64,000 bases of DNA, from positions 1,116,001-1,180,000 of the forward strand of contig OY101124.1 in the NCBI GenBank assembly GCA_956465555.1, given 5' to 3'. The notes beneath the pieces were generated by a model that was not told where the DNA came from, made no database searches, and saw nothing but the letters and a program-made list of their open reading frames with translations. Source of the stretch: Nitzschia sp. pyKryTriq1 (Eukaryota; Bacillariophyta; Bacillariophyceae; Bacillariales; Bacillariaceae). The position numbers and the translations under genes are program-made. Numbering within the stretch: the stretch's first letter is position 1; every line of letters begins with the position of its first letter. Shown in pieces: positions 20,747-30,217 of the stretch.

Positions 20747-21679
20747 ATGGATTCCCGTTTTTTCTCCCAATGTAATCAGTCTGAAAATCGCTGGTGTGTG
20801 AATGATGATGAAGTTGACCACGACCACAACTTTGTGTATCAGGAAGGCGAACTTGACGACAATCTATGGTCCCTAGTCCGGGAAGACATAATTGAGATCA
20901 AAGATGATATTCAAGCTCCAGCGTCTTCTAACTTTACATGGCTTCCTCCTGAATTTCCGAGGCTGCTGGTGGGAGTTCACGGATTTGGAAATAAGGCTAC
21001 GATTACTCGACCTGCCCGGGCTAAGAAGAGTACACAGCACGAGACGGGTCACCAGCAATCGCCACTACAAGAATTCATATACGAGGGGGGCGATGATGAA
21101 AGTGATGGTGCCCAATCAGTCGCTTCTCTGCCATGTACCGGTACGAGTACTACTATCAGCCACAGAAACAACGAGGTAGTACCTGACTTGACCGATCGAT
21201 GGATGGCACGCTTCCAGGATCTTCTCGAATACCGTGAAAAGTACGGCCATTGTATCGTGTCGTATACTTTCAAGGAGAAGCCGCTCCTGTACTCTTGGGT
21301 AAAGCGGCAACGGTATCAGTACAAATGCTTGCTCCAAGGCAAAGCCTCCCAGCTGACAACCGAACGAGTGCAACTACTTGAGTCGGTGGATTTTGCTTGG
21401 GACACACACGACATCGCATGGGAAACAAACTATGCCTTGCTGAAGGAGTTCGTCAAGTTCCACGGCAATTGCCACATTCCAGTGAAGGAAAGACGTATGT
21501 TTGCCTGGGCGAAACGTCAACGATATCAACATAAACGTTGGATCGCAAAGCAAGATTCGACGATGACAGAAGATCGCCATCACCGCTTGAGCATGCTTGG
21601 ATTCCGCTGGAGCAACACGGAAAACGAGTTGCATGGCTCGCACGGGGTGGTGAAGTCGCCAGAAAGTCGTCTACCATAA
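20747..21679 (+). CDS. Helicase-associated (HA) domain protein, short paralogue
   Basis: The frame is open from 20615, but the first ATG is at 20747 (MDSRFFSQCNQSENRW), giving 310 residues. An upstream exon or an earlier start is possible. Residues of about 151-291 hold two HA domains: RFQDLLEYREKYGHCIVSYT with WVKRQRYQYK, and LLKEFVKFHGNCHIPV with WAKRQRYQHK. Each ends in a WD/RWS-type motif (FAWDTHD, LGFRWSN). They align closely with the domains of the gene at 17114, including the ALTAL-type spacing. The N-terminus is acidic and unrelated. A TACCGGTA at 21136-21143 is one of only two such motifs lying inside coding sequence in the window. A nucleic-acid-binding role is inferred from the family. 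Confidence 0.75.
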   Translation: MDSRFFSQCNQSENRWCVNDDEVDHDHNFVYQEGELDDNLWSLVREDIIEIKDDIQAPASSNFTWLPPEFPRLLVGVHGFGNKATITRPARAKKSTQHETGHQQSPLQEFIYEGGDDESDGAQSVASLPCTGTSTTISHRNNEVVPDLTDRWMARFQDLLEYREKYGHCIVSYTFKEKPLLYSWVKRQRYQYKCLLQGKASQLTTERVQLLESVDFAWDTHDIAWETNYALLKEFVKFHGNCHIPVKERRMFAWAKRQRYQHKRWIAKQDSTMTEDRHHRLSMLGFRWSNTENELHGSHGVVKSPESRLP

Positions 21680-21846
21680 GCTCTAAGATCCAATTGGTCG
21701 TGATGATCGCTCTCTAATAGTAGAAGTAGTTCAAGTCCAAGTCCCTTTGGACACTCAAGCAATGGTGGAGAGATCCTAGCCAAAATGATCGCCATCTTCG
21801 CCATTGCCCAGAACAGTAACAGCGCTATTCGTCCATAATTCTCCTC

Positions 21847-22330
21847 TTATTTGTCCACATCAAAAGTAGAGTCTCTTCCGAATGCAATCTCATCCAAACC
21901 CTGACCACTTCTTTGATAGAATCCGCCGTTCTCGATGAAGTTGGGACAAGGACGATATGCCTTGATTGGCCACCACTTTAGAACGAGGCCGATGCCTCCT
22001 TCGATTCTGTGGGTTTGTAAGAAAAAAGTTTGGTCAGTTGGTAATAATGACGATTCTAGTCTGATTTCTGCCTCAACGACGCGACGACACAGACACAGAG
22101 ACGTACCTCCCACTTCCATCACACAAATCGCAGTCTGGACATTTCACTGGTGGCTTGGGGGATTCCTTGCTCTCCTCGGATAATACCGATGAATCTTCGG
22201 TCGACATACCAATGGAAGGTGCTGCCCGTGATGGTATTGCTGTCGGCAGTATCACGAAGGACAACGTTGGCTGGAATGCAACAGCCAAAATAAGTGTCAA
22301 AATCGTCAATGCAAACTCCTTGCTTGTCAT
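21847..22330 (-). CDS. Small plastid-targeted protein with CxxCxxC motif
   Basis: There are two exons, 22330-22107 and 22006-21847, with a 100-nt intron (donor GTACGT, acceptor CACAG, phase 2), giving 127 residues. The presequence MTSKEFALTILTLILAVAF is a signal peptide followed by QPTLSFVILP, with Phe at the cleavage site as in diatom plastid precursors. The mature protein has a CPDCDLCDGSGRIEGG segment formed exactly across the splice junction, reminiscent of a single half of a DnaJ-type zinc finger (CxxCxGxG), followed by WWPIKAYRPCPNF and a conserved-looking FGRDSTFDVDK end. One half-finger cannot bind zinc on its own, so dimerisation or a redox role is possible. The family was not recognised by name. 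Confidence 0.72.
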
Positions 22331-23528
22331 CGTGCTTCTTTTCGAGAGGTTGAATATAATATACTTTACAACTGGTTCTACCGTATTGTAATTGCGATCC
22401 CTCGAGCTGGTGTTTACAACAAGCAAGAGACAACCCGAAACAAGGGACGCTCCGAGGTGTCGAGAGACGCACCGTGGGCCTGGGCGCTGGGAGGGCGCAG
22501 AAGGGGGTACATGGATTCGCGATGTACAGAAACAGTCCCAAATGGAGATCCAATCGGATGAGTCTGCGATTCAATCGGACGGTAGTCTTGGAAGCGACGT
22601 TCCGGCGGAAACTATTGTTTTAGTCTTGGAAGCGACGTTCCGGCGGAAACTATTGTTTACTATACATGAAGAATGAACAATACAATCCAACCATTGAGAT
22701 TCCCTAAACGGAGCGAAAGGCTACCATAACAAGAAAGCATGTGGGATCGAGATATAGACAGTTGGGAGCCAATATTACTATCTTCATCGTGGAAGATGAT
22801 ATGATTAATTGGATTTGGCAGTTCCAAGATTGATCTGCGAAAGCAAGAATCCAAATCCAACAAGTGTAGTTATCAGAAGTAGAATAACATTGTTATAATC
22901 TCGAGTTTGAGACGAAACAAGTTTACTTTACTTGAGACAGGTTCGTGCATCGGAAGATCAGACGAACTATTAGTACTACGATGTGCACTGTCTAATTTAG
23001 TTGCTACCTTGACGGTTGAGAGCAATTAATCTCTCTCCCGCCCGAACGATACCATCCACGCCAGACAGTCCAATTGATTGACTCAATGGACTCTTTTCAC
23101 CCTTACGGAATCATCAGCGCTAATCTGCACATCTCAAGAGACGATGGAACCTAGTCCTATGCTTGCAGCTTTCCTCGACCTCAATTACTAGTACACAACA
23201 CGGGACTGAGAAGTGGTTCCACGAGTCATTAGTCAGCTGACGAAGTACAGACTACGGAGATTTCAACAGTAGGAGGGGTACGTACCGTCGTGGTCGTGTC
23301 CCTTTCATAAATAATGTTGTGTCTCACCTCAGTCCGACGTTAATTTGGAATCAAAGTGTTCGAATGTAAGAATCCAATGGGTCCAGTGAACATGGTCGCA
23401 ATTGGAGGGTAAATTATTACTGGGGGGTTGTAAATTCGTGGTGATGTTGTTCATAATGTAGCCATGTACCCCCGAAATAAGAATATGAGAATATGTTGTT
23501 GTATTGATATGATTCATGGGATTTGGGG
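22331..23528. other. Intergenic region with a 38-bp tandem duplication
   Basis: No gene is supported. The only clear structure is a perfect 38-bp tandem repeat at 22583-22658. The remainder is unique AT-rich DNA. The first 50-100 bases are the likely promoter of the small plastid-targeted gene (minus strand). Confidence 0.55.
22583..22658. repeat. Perfect 38-bp tandem duplication
   Basis: Positions 22583-22620 and 22621-22658 are identical head-to-tail copies, each containing TTCCGGCGGAA, itself an 11-bp palindrome. The identity suggests a recent duplication. Confidence 0.9.
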
Positions 23529-23897
23529 CTAAGCATTGTTCCGAGCAGTGGTGTTAGTAGTTATACTAGACACGGTACCATACGCCAGAGGAATTGCAAA
23601 CACTGGATAGTAGTATAGGAAGCCTTGTATAACATTCTTTTCTCCCTCTTGCACCAAATTTATGATGTGTTCGTTGAAGTCCTGACGTCCTAGCATGGCC
23701 GCAACGTCTCGCTGGACCGAAACAGCGTTACGTTTGCTGAAATTTCTTAGCTCGGTGGTTAGGTTGATCGTATCGATCCCGGTGTAATCCGCTAAGATTT
23801 TGTTGATCTGGTAACTGTTTCCGTATTTGGCTGCTTTGAATTCTCCGCTACTGCGCAAGGACCCTTCACGTTTGTATCTGTCAGCAACTTTGTACAT
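23529..23897 (-). CDS. Hypothetical protein or gene fragment
   Basis: The 122-codon frame starts at ATG 23897 (MYKVADRYKREGSLRSSGEF) and reads like ordinary protein, with even amino-acid use and a helix-rich centre (INKILADYTGIDTINLTTEL). The protein-like reading continues upstream of the ATG for five codons (DYLWT) and stops after a TTTTAG that would be a good splice acceptor. However, only 180 bases separate it from the TraB-family gene, and no plausible first exon with a start codon is visible there. It may be an exon whose upstream part was lost, a pseudogene fragment, or a small intact gene. The family was not recognised. Confidence 0.4.
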   Translation of the reverse strand: MYKVADRYKREGSLRSSGEFKAAKYGNSYQINKILADYTGIDTINLTTELRNFSKRNAVSVQRDVAAMLGRQDFNEHIINLVQEGEKNVIQGFLYYYPVFAIPLAYGTVSSITTNTTARNNA

Positions 23898-24074
23898 TGT
23901 CCACAGATAGTCTAAAACACTCTCTTCAGAGTAATGTTAGAGAGGTATGGTAGAGAGTGCGTAGATACTTAATCTGGTATCCTCGTAATAAGAGAGGGTT
24001 TTGCGAGTGTCACAAAGTAATGTACTTTCTTTCGTGATGATGCTTCCTGTTACGGATACAACTTGACAAGTCTA

Positions 24075-25346
24075 CTAGCTCGAGTTCTTCTCCATATCAT
24101 CTCCAGATAGTACAGGTGCTAACAACATGCGTTTGGCCACTCCATTGACATGCAGGAGACCCAATACTGCCACTACCCGTCCGCCTTTGCCCGCCCGTCG
24201 GCACGCCGCTTGGATGCCAGCCGTTAGAATTTCATCCCGTTCTGTCAGAATGACACTGACAGCCGGTAATGCCAGGCCCAGATAGCCCATGGAAAGAACC
24301 CCCGCACTTGCTAACCAATGTGGAATCTTCTCGACCAGTGTGGCGGTCTCATAGTATGCCCCACTGGCCGATACATCAATACCTGCGAGTGCGGCGACTC
24401 CATACACCAGGGCCCAGAAGAAGACAGTCGGTGGGACAGTCAATCGAACCAAGTCCTGAATGGCCGCAGGATTCCGTATCAACGCCAAGGGTAATTGAAC
24501 CTGTGGCAAGGGGCCCGTGACGGGGTCATATTCTCCTTGTCCGACTACTGCACGCACCAGTGTCTCCTGGTATCGACCCCACCGGTCCAGTCGATCGTTG
24601 CTGAGTGCAGTACCCAGAGCAATCTGAGGCAAGCTCCCTACTCGCCGAAGAGTTTCGTCCACGTCCTGATCCGCCAGGATAATGTCGCATCCATAGTACT
24701 GGGCTCGCTCCAAAGCAGTCATGAATTCTAAACCAGGCGTAAAGCCGCTCAATGCCGTTTGGATTCCACTGAAACCTCCGAGAACAGCAGCAGCCAAGCC
24801 AGTGGGCAGCCCTCGTTGACCGATCGTTTTTGTAATCATTTGCCAATACGCCACCAGCCAAGGTTTTTCGCGCTGACGACTTTCCTCCTCCTGCTCCGAT
24901 TTGAGTAATTCACGTTGCAAGTCGGCAAACCGATCAGTACACAATTCCAGGGCGACCACACTTGTGTTAGGTGTGATGGCGAGTTCCACATCTTTCGAAC
25001 TGGATTCGGTACCATGAAAACATCCCAATAACACCACCTGACACTGAGTTTCTGGATCTATGAACTCGACTGCCGGGAGAGGAGGGTTTACGTGATGCTT
25101 GGGTGCCTGTTCTTTTTCTTCGTCTTTGCTAGTCTTCGTCTGTGTGGTGGTGTCATTGTTGTTTGGTGCCGTTGATGTTGCCAGCGCTCCGGCTGCTGTT
25201 GCTGGAGCAAGTTGTTGGCAGGGCAGACCTTGTTTCGAAGAGTTGGGTGCGAGGAAGGCTCTGGAGAGAATGAGCTGGTACAGAAACACCAACAACAAAA
25301 GCCACATTGGGGGCATGTAGGGTCGTCGAACACTGCGTTTTGTCAT
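24075..25346 (-). CDS. TraB-family protein, plastid-targeted
   Basis: A single exon of 423 residues from MTKRSVRRPYMPPMW. That start is chosen because a signal peptide follows directly and ends SRAFLAPNS, an ASAFAP-like plastid motif; the frame is open further upstream. The TraB/PrgY-type domain covers about residues 75-270: VVLLGCFHGTESSSKDVEL with the conserved GxxH-like start, VVALELCTDRF, and ILADQDVDETLRR. Two hydrophobic segments follow (FFWALVYGVAALAGI; GVLSMGYLGLALPAVSVIL), then VVAVLGLLHVNGV, the second conserved His-containing motif. TraB proteins resemble the TIKI/EreA metallo-hydrolase fold and carry conserved Glu and His residues. In plants TraB-like proteins occur in organelles, but their reaction is unknown. 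The plastid location is inferred from the presequence. Confidence 0.8.
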   Translation of the reverse strand: MTKRSVRRPYMPPMWLLLLVFLYQLILSRAFLAPNSSKQGLPCQQLAPATAAGALATSTAPNNNDTTTQTKTSKDEEKEQAPKHHVNPPLPAVEFIDPETQCQVVLLGCFHGTESSSKDVELAITPNTSVVALELCTDRFADLQRELLKSEQEEESRQREKPWLVAYWQMITKTIGQRGLPTGLAAAVLGGFSGIQTALSGFTPGLEFMTALERAQYYGCDIILADQDVDETLRRVGSLPQIALGTALSNDRLDRWGRYQETLVRAVVGQGEYDPVTGPLPQVQLPLALIRNPAAIQDLVRLTVPPTVFFWALVYGVAALAGIDVSASGAYYETATLVEKIPHWLASAGVLSMGYLGLALPAVSVILTERDEILTAGIQAACRRAGKGGRVVAVLGLLHVNGVAKRMLLAPVLSGDDMEKNSS

Positions 25347-26622
25347 TGTGCAAAAGCTCGAAGAAGAATGAATGTTCCGTCCGTTGCTGGTCGATGATTC
25401 CGCGAAGAAGAAGAAGGCTGGAGGTACTGGTGCCGGTACAAATGCCTCTCCTGCGTCCTTTGTAAGGATGCTGGAGACCGGATGGAGACCGGAGTTAAGA
25501 CAGCAGTAAGAACCAGGTAGGTCGGGAAGCTGGCAGCTGGTCGCTTCTTGTAATTTGTTCTGATGCCGAATGAAGAACATCGTCGAAAATCATCGGTGCG
25601 GCTGTACAATTACGCTGTACCGTGCCGGTATGTACCGATACTGGTACCGGTATCCTTGTTCTTGTCCTTTGGCGGGCTTTCCTTCAACATCTTCTTTCGG
25701 GGGACGATGTTGATTTGGTTTTCGGGTGGATGGATCCCTCACATTCTTTCGCTTCCCTCAAAACGAAAAAGATCTCCCCGCGCACGCCTGGTACGACAAT
25801 CAATCCCGCGAAATTCCAAATCCCGCGGAATTTTGGTTTGAATCCACGAAATCGAAATCCCACGGGATTTTGATCCTCTCTCCCGCCAAAACTACGTGTC
25901 GCTTCCGATAGGACTATTGAAAGCCAACCATTCATGACAGTCGGAACCTCCCCCCCCCCCTCTTCCGATGAAACACATCCTCTAGCTAATACTGGAATAT
26001 TCGACGACCAGATGCGTCGCTTCGGATGCAAATGCTCAACTTACCAAATTGACACCTTCCATTTTTCAAAGAATAGTCCCTTGATTTCTGCTGCTTCGAC
26101 CCCCTCTACGAGATTTTTAATTGCATATTCGAAATCGCAAAAGAATAAGGAAAATGAATTTGGGGATGCACAAAATTAATTGTGCGTTTTCCAGAAAGTG
26201 AGAAAAAAATTTGTGCGAAAATTTTAACGGGCATTTCGCTCGGTGGGGTCTTAAGTAAACAACTGAATCTCGCGCCCACGAGAGTGGCCAGGGAGGGGGT
26301 TGCAGCCGCGCTCGCGATTGAAGAATACCGGTAGAATAGTTTGTGCGGTTGGCTTCACTAGAAAAGCACGAAATTCTACCGGTAGATATGTTCGGTACTG
26401 CACTGCACTGCACTGCACTGTACACTTACCACTCATCTATTCAGAACTGAACTGTGTGTCGCCTTTGGCGACAGCACAGGTACAAGTACCTAACCCTTGC
26501 CTAGCCTGTCTACCGTTACTGCTAGTCTACAGTACAAGTACCTGGTATGCCGCAGTAGGCGGTATTGTCCGTACGTGCGTCCATCCCCTGGAGAACCGGG
26601 AGAATTTATGACAAAATTGACT

Positions 26623-26648
26623 ATATGCCTTTTATTGGACAAAGGCAT
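26623..26648. other. 9-bp stem hairpin
   Basis: TATGCCTTT and AAAGGCATA are separated by 8 bases. The stem is perfect. No gene ends immediately beside it, so it is not an obvious transcript terminus. Confidence 0.5.
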
Positions 26649-27151
26649 AAATCATCAATAGAAACGAGGCAGGAAATTTCCTGCGTTCAATAAATGCGCA
26701 TGCACACACGCACGATAGTTCCTCCGATTTCTGAGGTATTCTCTACTAGCAATAGCAATATGAATATCTATTTTACGTAGTCCTTTGGTAGCCATTCCCA
26801 GAGGAGTGGACAATCGCAGAGATCTACGGGGAGGCGTTAACAACGCAATTATCATCGTTGATATTTTCTCCGTGGTTCTATGTGATCTCCTCTCTCGTCG
26901 CTAGCTCGCGCTACTCGTGGACGGGTGGGCGGTGATGGTTCGTTGGTGGTGTTGTGTGGTGGTGCTTCTTGCTGTTTGTGGCGGCTTTTTCAAACCAGCT
27001 TTTTTCCACCGACCGTTTCTACTCGTACTGGTACTGTACAAGTAACGGTACCAGGTATCTTGCTTCAAGGCTTCTCGTTCTTTCTTTCAGTTTTCTGGCA
27101 GCAGCATTCATCCTTTACACTCGAACTCCATTCTAAACTACTCCATACAGG

Positions 27152-27173
27152 TAGACTATACCGGTATAGTCTA
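27152..27173. promoter_or_regulatory. Perfect 22-bp palindrome centred on TACCGGTA
   Basis: The sequence is self-complementary over its full 22 bases; its core is ACTATACCGGTATAGT. It lies 170 bases upstream of the first U-box start codon and is the longest perfect palindrome seen in the window. A binding site for a symmetrical dimer is one reading, and a micro-element end is another. Confidence 0.6.
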
Positions 27174-27342
27174 ACAACATACTCGAGCATTGTCAAGAAT
27201 ACAAGTACAAACACTCTTAGTCTTCTTCTTTACTGAAAAGCAATTGAAGGATCAATCAATCATCACTACAAAAGTCTTTCAACACGAACATTCAAACATT
27301 GCGAAGAATCATCATCATCGGCCCACCACCACCAACATCATC

Positions 27343-28068
27343 ATGTCACCACCAATTTTGATGAGTGAACAAGAGGACATCCAAATCCCCGAAGACTTCG
27401 TTTGCCCAATTTCATTATCATTGATGAGAGACCCTGTCATGAGCCGGGACGGAAAGAACTTTGAGAAGAAGGCCATTTTGGATTGGCTTAATCGGGGAAA
27501 TGTGAATTGTCCGCTGACCCGTCAACCACTGAAACCATCACTCTTGGCACCAAACGTTAACTTGAGGCTCAAGATTGAGCGTTGGAGAAAAACTAACGGG
27601 GCCCCAGCAATGGAGGACGACGATGCAAGTGCGTCTAGTGAAAGCAGCGAACCTGGATTTGTCGGCTTATTGCATGTCGACGAGAGCATTCGCCGAAAGG
27701 CTGACAACCTCAACAATGACGAGGTAGAAGAAGAAGACGACGACGACGACGAAATTGATCATCCTTGCGCTCAAGACACCGCGGATCCGGTTGACGACGA
27801 GCTGGCAGATCTCTTGGAGTTGTACAATGAAGTTTTGGAATTGACGTCGGCGCCATTTGATGTCATGCCTCCATCTCGACAGGCCCCTCCGCAACAACCT
27901 CGGGCCAACAATAATATTATGCCGAACCTCCCTTCGCCATCTATGGAGGCAGCAGCAGATGCAGCACTCAGTGTCCTCGTCGCTCGCCACACTGCTAGGC
28001 GTGCATGGCGACCAAAACTTTTCCCCAAGAAGAAAACTGCAACACAACAGCTGACCACGGAATCGTAA
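27343..28068 (+). CDS. U-box protein (putative E3 ubiquitin ligase) 1
   Basis: 241 residues from MSPPILMSEQEDIQIP; the frame is open upstream, but this ATG follows an ACC/ATC-rich leader and directly precedes the domain. Residues of about 18-85 form a U-box: FVCPISLSLMRDPVMSRDGK, then FEKKAILDWLNRGNVNCPLT and RQPLKPSLLAPN, followed by LRLKIERW. U-boxes use salt bridges in place of zinc to hold an E2 ubiquitin-conjugating enzyme. The rest is acidic (EEEDDDDDEIDHP near residue 130) and ends in a basic tail (RRAWRPKLFPKKK). No substrate-binding repeats are seen. Two further U-box genes lie within 7 kb. Confidence 0.8.
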   Translation: MSPPILMSEQEDIQIPEDFVCPISLSLMRDPVMSRDGKNFEKKAILDWLNRGNVNCPLTRQPLKPSLLAPNVNLRLKIERWRKTNGAPAMEDDDASASSESSEPGFVGLLHVDESIRRKADNLNNDEVEEEDDDDDEIDHPCAQDTADPVDDELADLLELYNEVLELTSAPFDVMPPSRQAPPQQPRANNNIMPNLPSPSMEAAADAALSVLVARHTARRAWRPKLFPKKKTATQQLTTES

Positions 28069-28190
28069 CTAATAGTAGTCTTGCTAGTGCGGGGTCCTAA
28101 ACTTCAGCTTCTGTCGACTTCCAAATATTGCTCTTTATTTTCAGTGCCTTTTCTAACACTAAAAATCACAACTAGATCGATTACAGTTGT

Positions 28191-28679
28191 TTATTGAACA
28201 TGACGTTTACCGGCATCAAATAAATTCTGCTTGATATTGTTGAGATTCTTTGTTATTTGCGACTGTTGAAGAAACGCTTCCTCGAACAAAATATTCATAT
28301 GTGGAGTACTCGTACTCGCGAATGGCGGAGTCAATTTTGTGTCTGCTTGCTCCAAAAACAACTTTCGCTGCCTTGCTTGTGTACATTTCAGATCTTCCAA
28401 AATATGCTCAATTGCATCGATTGAGTGGATCACATCCTCGACATGGGGCTGGTCCAATCCGATGACAGTAGCAGCATCAGCAGCTTGTTGCTCGGGGTCA
28501 TGCTGCTGACCGAATTGTTGGCGAAGTGCGACCGTGGAAAATGGGGCACGACGGATGGCTTGCACAATAGTGCCACGGTTAGCACGACCAATTATCTGCA
28601 GAATCGGCGAGTTGGTGAACGAGATTGGGGACATGTAGGCCGTCTGTAGAATCCTTGCAAGGGTTCGTTCTGTCGCCAT
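28191..28679 (-). CDS. Small protein, probably mitochondrial
   Basis: 162 residues from MATERTLARILQTAYMSP. The N-terminal 50 residues are rich in Arg, Thr and Ser with no acidic residue after Glu4 and contain RRAPFSTVALRQQ, which resembles a mitochondrial presequence with an arginine-guided cleavage site. The mature part has a helical DVIHSIDAIEHILEDLKCTQ segment and a C-terminal helix (QSQITKNLNNIKQNLFDAG). It is convergent with the U-box 1 gene, 122 bases apart. No family was recognised, and the localisation is an inference from composition. Confidence 0.6.
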   Translation of the reverse strand: MATERTLARILQTAYMSPISFTNSPILQIIGRANRGTIVQAIRRAPFSTVALRQQFGQQHDPEQQAADAATVIGLDQPHVEDVIHSIDAIEHILEDLKCTQARQRKLFLEQADTKLTPPFASTSTPHMNILFEEAFLQQSQITKNLNNIKQNLFDAGKRHVQ

Positions 28680-29098
28680 TGTGTAAAAAAATCGTAATGT
28701 TGTGGTTCGTAAAATTTTTGCTGTTGAATTGTGAGAGGGGGGGGGCGAGCCATGTGGCAATCGTGGGGCAGGATGGATACGATCGATTTTTCATCATCTT
28801 TGTCATTTGTCAATCACATCGTTGACAGTTGACAGGTACCGGCAGTGTATTCTTTTTTTTCTCGTGATCGATTTCCATCACACATCACATCGCTTGCTTC
28901 TTGCTTCGTTATTATTTTGGGTTCCCATGGCGCTTCAGTCGGAAGCAGTCGCAACGCGCCGGGCGAGCCCATGGCGACTTTGAAGTCGCTAATTAACACT
29001 GATTTTTCGCCCTTATCAAAAAAATTGAAAATTCCGACAAGCGCCTTTTGATTCTTCCTTGGTACCGGTAGAACGCACCCCATACATATCCAATGGGA
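28680..29098. other. Intergenic region before the nested element
   Basis: It contains a TACCGGTA at 29063-29070, an eight-G run at about 28737-28744 and a GCGCC-rich patch. No gene is supported. Confidence 0.5.
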
Positions 29099-29342
29099 TC
29101 TCATCTGTACCACATCGGAATTTTGGCGCGACGGCCCGCCCGCGCGCTGACGCTACTCCGACTGCTACGCTTCCGACGTCCATGACAAATGGCCTAAGGC
29201 CTTTTTCTGTTGTCTGTCAGTCGTTGCCCGTACAGTCGAAAAGTCGAAACGTCGAATCCTCTACTAATCGATTAATCGAATCCACAAATGGCAGTTACAA
29301 AATAGTCCAAAAAATTTACAAGTCCACAGCGACCTCTGACAT
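29099..29342 (+). repeat. Left inverted repeat
   Basis: Left arm of the 244-bp inverted pair (partner at 30721-30964). It contains GGCGCGACGGCCCGCCCGCG, a palindromic AGGCCT-type core and a TCGATTAATCGA palindrome near its inner third. Confidence 0.85.
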
Positions 29343-29460
29343 TGTGTTGCATGTGCTTGTAGTCAAAGTAGTGGAACTCTTTGTTGCTTTGATGTGAAGT
29401 CGGTCTCGTAGAGTAGTTTAAACAATCAAGATAAACGAGTATTCTCAAGATTATAACCAT

Positions 29461-29806
29461 TAGAAAGATCTACCTTTTGCAAGAATGATTTTTTTTGGAT
29501 CGCTGAACTTTCGTCCAGCGATCTCCAAAAGTTCATCAGTATTCCACTTCTGATAGTAGCCAAGATCCAATTTTTGGTACTTAGGCAGTTGAACTTTCAA
29601 TGATACATCCATGCATGAGGATGTATCAATGCCGCTTGACATTCAATTAGGTCTCAAAATTCATCCTGTGGCAGTTCCAATAACCAAACTGCCATTGAAA
29701 TATTCATTATCCGAAACGATAGTTTTTGTTCACGAGTCGCGAGTCCCTACCTCTAGGGATCCCGACTCGCGGACAAACGGACAAAGGTCAGACACACATC
29801 GACTCT
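29461..29806 (-). repeat. 346-bp direct repeat, copy 1 (probable copia 3' LTR)
   Basis: Apparently identical to 30218-30563 throughout its 346 bases. On the minus strand it follows a purine-rich tract (GAATGAAAGGGAGAG), as a 3' LTR follows a polypurine tract. It carries a strong hairpin around 29733-29777 (GTCGCGAGTCCCTA pairing with TAGGGATCCCGACTCGCG). The ends are not a clean TG...CA pair, so the exact LTR limits are uncertain. Confidence 0.65.
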
Positions 29807-30217
29807 CCCTTTCATTCGCAGGCAAGAGAAGATCCAAAAAAAAGAAAAAAAACCAAAACATTCACAGACTGCGCGCGCGTCGCAGCAACACAACGGTATC
29901 TTGTCGAGAGACGAGGAGGCCCTCCCGGCGAGGCACGCATGGAACAAGACAAGGACCATCTCTCAACATACCAACGATCATCCCGTTACCATCCCATGAT
30001 GAGCTTGCGGAGCCTTTCAAACAGCTCTCTCGCCAACGGTTTTGTGAACGGATCCCCCAACATGTCTCGTGTCGCGCATTTCACGACGCGAATAATCCCT
30101 GGCTTGACGTGTGTCCAGAAATGGTGCATTTTCACAGAAAGGTACTTGTTGCGGTTGTTCAAGTGCTGCGAGTTGGCGAGGAGAAGGGCGCTTGCATTGT
30201 CCTCATGGACGGTGGTG
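29807..30217 (-). pseudogene. Ty1/copia RNase H C-terminal remnant
   Basis: Between the two direct repeats, the minus strand encodes the end of a copia polyprotein: YTTVHEDNASALLLANSQ, a KYLSVKMHHFW stretch and GDPFTKPLARELFERLRKLI, stopping at 29986. These match the RNase H tail of copia Pol (the VxxDNxxA, HIxxxxHFxR and TKxL motifs). Gag, protease, integrase and reverse transcriptase are absent. The coding frame runs without interruption from the upstream repeat into this piece. A purine-rich tract follows before copy 1. Confidence 0.75.

Larger units (their letters stand above)
25347..27342. other. Intergenic region with several palindromic motifs
   Basis: No gene is supported across 2 kb. 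Contents: TACCGGTA at 25645-25652, 26326-26333, 26377-26384 and 27159-27166; TACCTGGTA at 26539-26547 and TACCAGGTA at 27049-27057; a C-tract at about 25949-25960; a CACTG pentamer repeat at 26401-26420; a 9-bp stem hairpin (TATGCCTTT/AAAGGCATA) at 26623-26648; and the 22-bp palindrome at 27152-27173. The last few hundred bases are the presumed promoter of the first U-box gene. Confidence 0.55.

Noticed and set aside
29059-29397. A protein shared by the two arms of the inverted repeat
   Set aside because: The two frames are the same because the DNA is an inverted repeat; no protein motif and no start context.
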